A DNA stretch of 64,000 nt from contig VZRZ01007315.1 of NCBI GenBank assembly GCA_013398175.1, positions 64,201 to 128,200 on the forward strand, written 5' to 3'. The notes under the pieces were generated by a model that searched no databases, was not told the DNA's origin, and saw only the letters and a program-made list of their open reading frames with translations. Position numbers and translations under genes: made by a program. The stretch comes from Climacteris rufus. Taxonomy: Eukaryota > Chordata > Aves > Passeriformes > Climacteridae. Below, in pieces: positions 62,480 to 64,000 of this stretch. Each line of letters opens with the position of its first letter. Within the stretch, counting starts at the first letter, position 1.

Positions 62480-63660
62480 AATATGAAGAACTATTGTCAT
62501 CAGAGGATGACCAAGTCATGGAATACTTAAACAAAATGGAGGTAATGCAATGGGAGGTGATGGAAGCTGGCTGATGTCATTGCAAGGCTATTATTGAATA
62601 CCTCTGAATAGTCATAGTGACTGGGAAAAGTACACCAAGACTAGAAGAGAACATATATAACTCCTATATTCAAGAAGGATAGAAGGAAGGTTTGGGGAAC
62701 TACAGTTCAGTCAGCATTGCCTTGATGACTCAGATGATGGAGTAAAACCTCCTGGAAAACCCTTCCAAACACATGAAGGGCAAGGAGTTATCTAGGAGTA
62801 ATTAACATGGATTTTCAAGGGTGAAATCATGCTTGACTGACTTGATAGACTCTAAAATTATGTGAATAACTTGGTCAATGAAATCAGAGCAGCAGATACT
62901 GCTTACCTTGACTTCAGAAAAGTTTTGACACTGTCTCAGATACCATCATCATAGAGAAACTGACAAAATAAGGTTTAGGGAAGTGGATAGTGAGATAGAC
63001 TAAAGGTGACCTGAATGATTGGGCCCAGAGGACTATGATTGATGGTACCAAGCCCAGCTGGAGGCAGTTGCCAGCAGTCTAACTCAATCCTTGCTCCAAT
63101 AATCTTCAACATCTTTATTAATGACTTGGATGAGGCTGAAGTCCCAGGAAGTTTGAAGACAATACTAAACTAGGAGGAGTGGTTTATAAACAACAGGGTT
63201 GTGCCACTATTCTGAGTGAGCTTAATAGGCTGGGTGGATGTGAACCAGGGTAAATGTCAAGTTCTGCATCAGGGGAAAAAAAAATTGAGGTACTAGTTTA
63301 TGCAGGAGGGCAGCTGTTTGAAAAGCAGCTTTGCCAAAAAGGATTATGTGGTGCTGATGGACAACAGGCTAGCAAGGAACTCTCAGAGTCAGGGAGGCCA
63401 CCAACCTCTTCGGCTGCGCTAGGAGTGTTGCCTGCAATTTGAGAGAGGTGATCCTTCCCCTACGTTCACTACTAGTGAGACTACACCTGCAGGATTGTGT
63501 TTAGATCTGGGCTCCCACTACAAGAAAAATGTACAGTTAACAGATCAAGCAATGCTTCAGCAAATTGATTTAGGGATCAGAGCATCTTTCATAAAAGGAA
63601 AGGCTGAGGGACCTGGGACTCTTCAGCCTGGAGAAGGTTCTGAGGGATTTCATCAATATG

Positions 63661-63692
<32 letters not shown>

Positions 63693-64000
63693 TGAAGGAG
63701 GGGAATGAAGGAAAGGGAGACAGACATTTCTCAGTAGTGCTTCCTGACTGGATACAAGCAATGGACATAAATTAAAATACACAAAATTCCATCTGAACAT
63801 AAGAAAACACTTTTTTTTTTTACTTTTGTGAGGGTGGCCAAACATTCTAAAGGGAGTGTAAAGTCTCCATCCTTGGAGAAGGTAAAAAACTTAACCGGAT
63901 GTGATCCCAAACAACCTGCTCTATCTGACTCTGTTTTGAACAGGGAGAGTCAGACTAGATGCTTTTAAGAGGTCATTTTCAACCTAAATGATACTGTGAT
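62480..64000 (+). mobile_element. Old CR1 LINE copy, RT remnant to 3' end, reaching the window edge
   Basis: The longest CR1 in the window and among the most decayed. It contains traces of the ORF2 order seen at 32.6 kb: 'ggggaactacagttcagtcagc' for the GNYR..VS block (62694), 'ttgacttcagaaaagttttgacactgtctc' for the DF.K.FDTVS block (62909), and [12 protein letters not shown] (63098-63133). The 3' region has 'gggctcccactacaa' and 'aaggctgagggacctgggactcttcagcctggagaagg'. It ends 'catttttcaacctaaatgatactgtgat' close to 64000, so the terminal repeat is at or just past the edge. Many stops and shifts make it inactive. A (TA)n tract interrupts it. Confidence 0.85.
63657..63691. repeat. (TA)n microsatellite inside CR1
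   Basis: Alternating TA with one CA, placed between the 'gagaaggttctgagggatttcatcaa' block and 'ctgaaggaggggaatgaagg'. It replaces the CR1 text in which 'tatctcaatgtgtataaatatctgaaggg' is common, and probably grew from that TATAAATAT-like sequence. Confidence 0.9.

Overview
The window reads as vertebrate nuclear DNA, most likely from a bird and plausibly a perching bird. It is AT-rich with few CpGs and has no long open reading frames; the longest ORFs fall in repeats, low-complexity DNA or unique sequence that shows no coding signal. Ten CR1 LINE loci are recognisable from their 3' ends, which carry the avian-type tail of short repeats related to ATTCTATGA, or from reverse-transcriptase remnants. 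Three copies of one LTR type that I recall as abundant in birds are present. One degraded element joins a tRNA-Ile-like head to a CR1-like tail, as in the passerine SINE family known as TguSINE1. The species call is inference; no search was possible.

Layout. 0-8 kb: a hexamer microsatellite at the edge, one candidate terminal coding exon (697-860, +) that would encode a membrane-anchor end and a short tail, a small CR1, and a striking inverted repeat (about 1918-2428 and 7084-7594) that is almost perfectly identical and has an ambiguous base exactly at its inner edge. 8-13 kb: a GC-rich LTR-like block (8264-8954), a long purine tract, then two LTRs of one family side by side (10651-11759 and 11811-12887). 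13-22 kb: mostly unique AT-rich DNA with a long CA repeat and one CR1. 22-23 kb: a CR1 split by a CpG-rich LTR-like insertion. 27.4-28.1 kb: a broken ORF2 remnant that looks like the L1 clade, unusual for a bird. 32.6-34.3 kb: a plus-strand CR1 invaded by a minus-strand CR1. 39-40.7 kb: a CR1 split by a solo LTR. 42-54 kb: CR1 fragments in both orientations and the SINE. 54-62 kb: no recognised repeat except short microsatellites. 62.5-64 kb: an old CR1 reaching the right edge.

No set of working genes can be described. Apart from the one candidate exon, the window is best read as intergenic or intronic DNA shaped by CR1 retrotransposition, LTR insertion and microsatellite growth. The nested pairs give a local order of events: the CR1 copies at 21.9, 32.6 and 39.1 kb are each older than what interrupts them.
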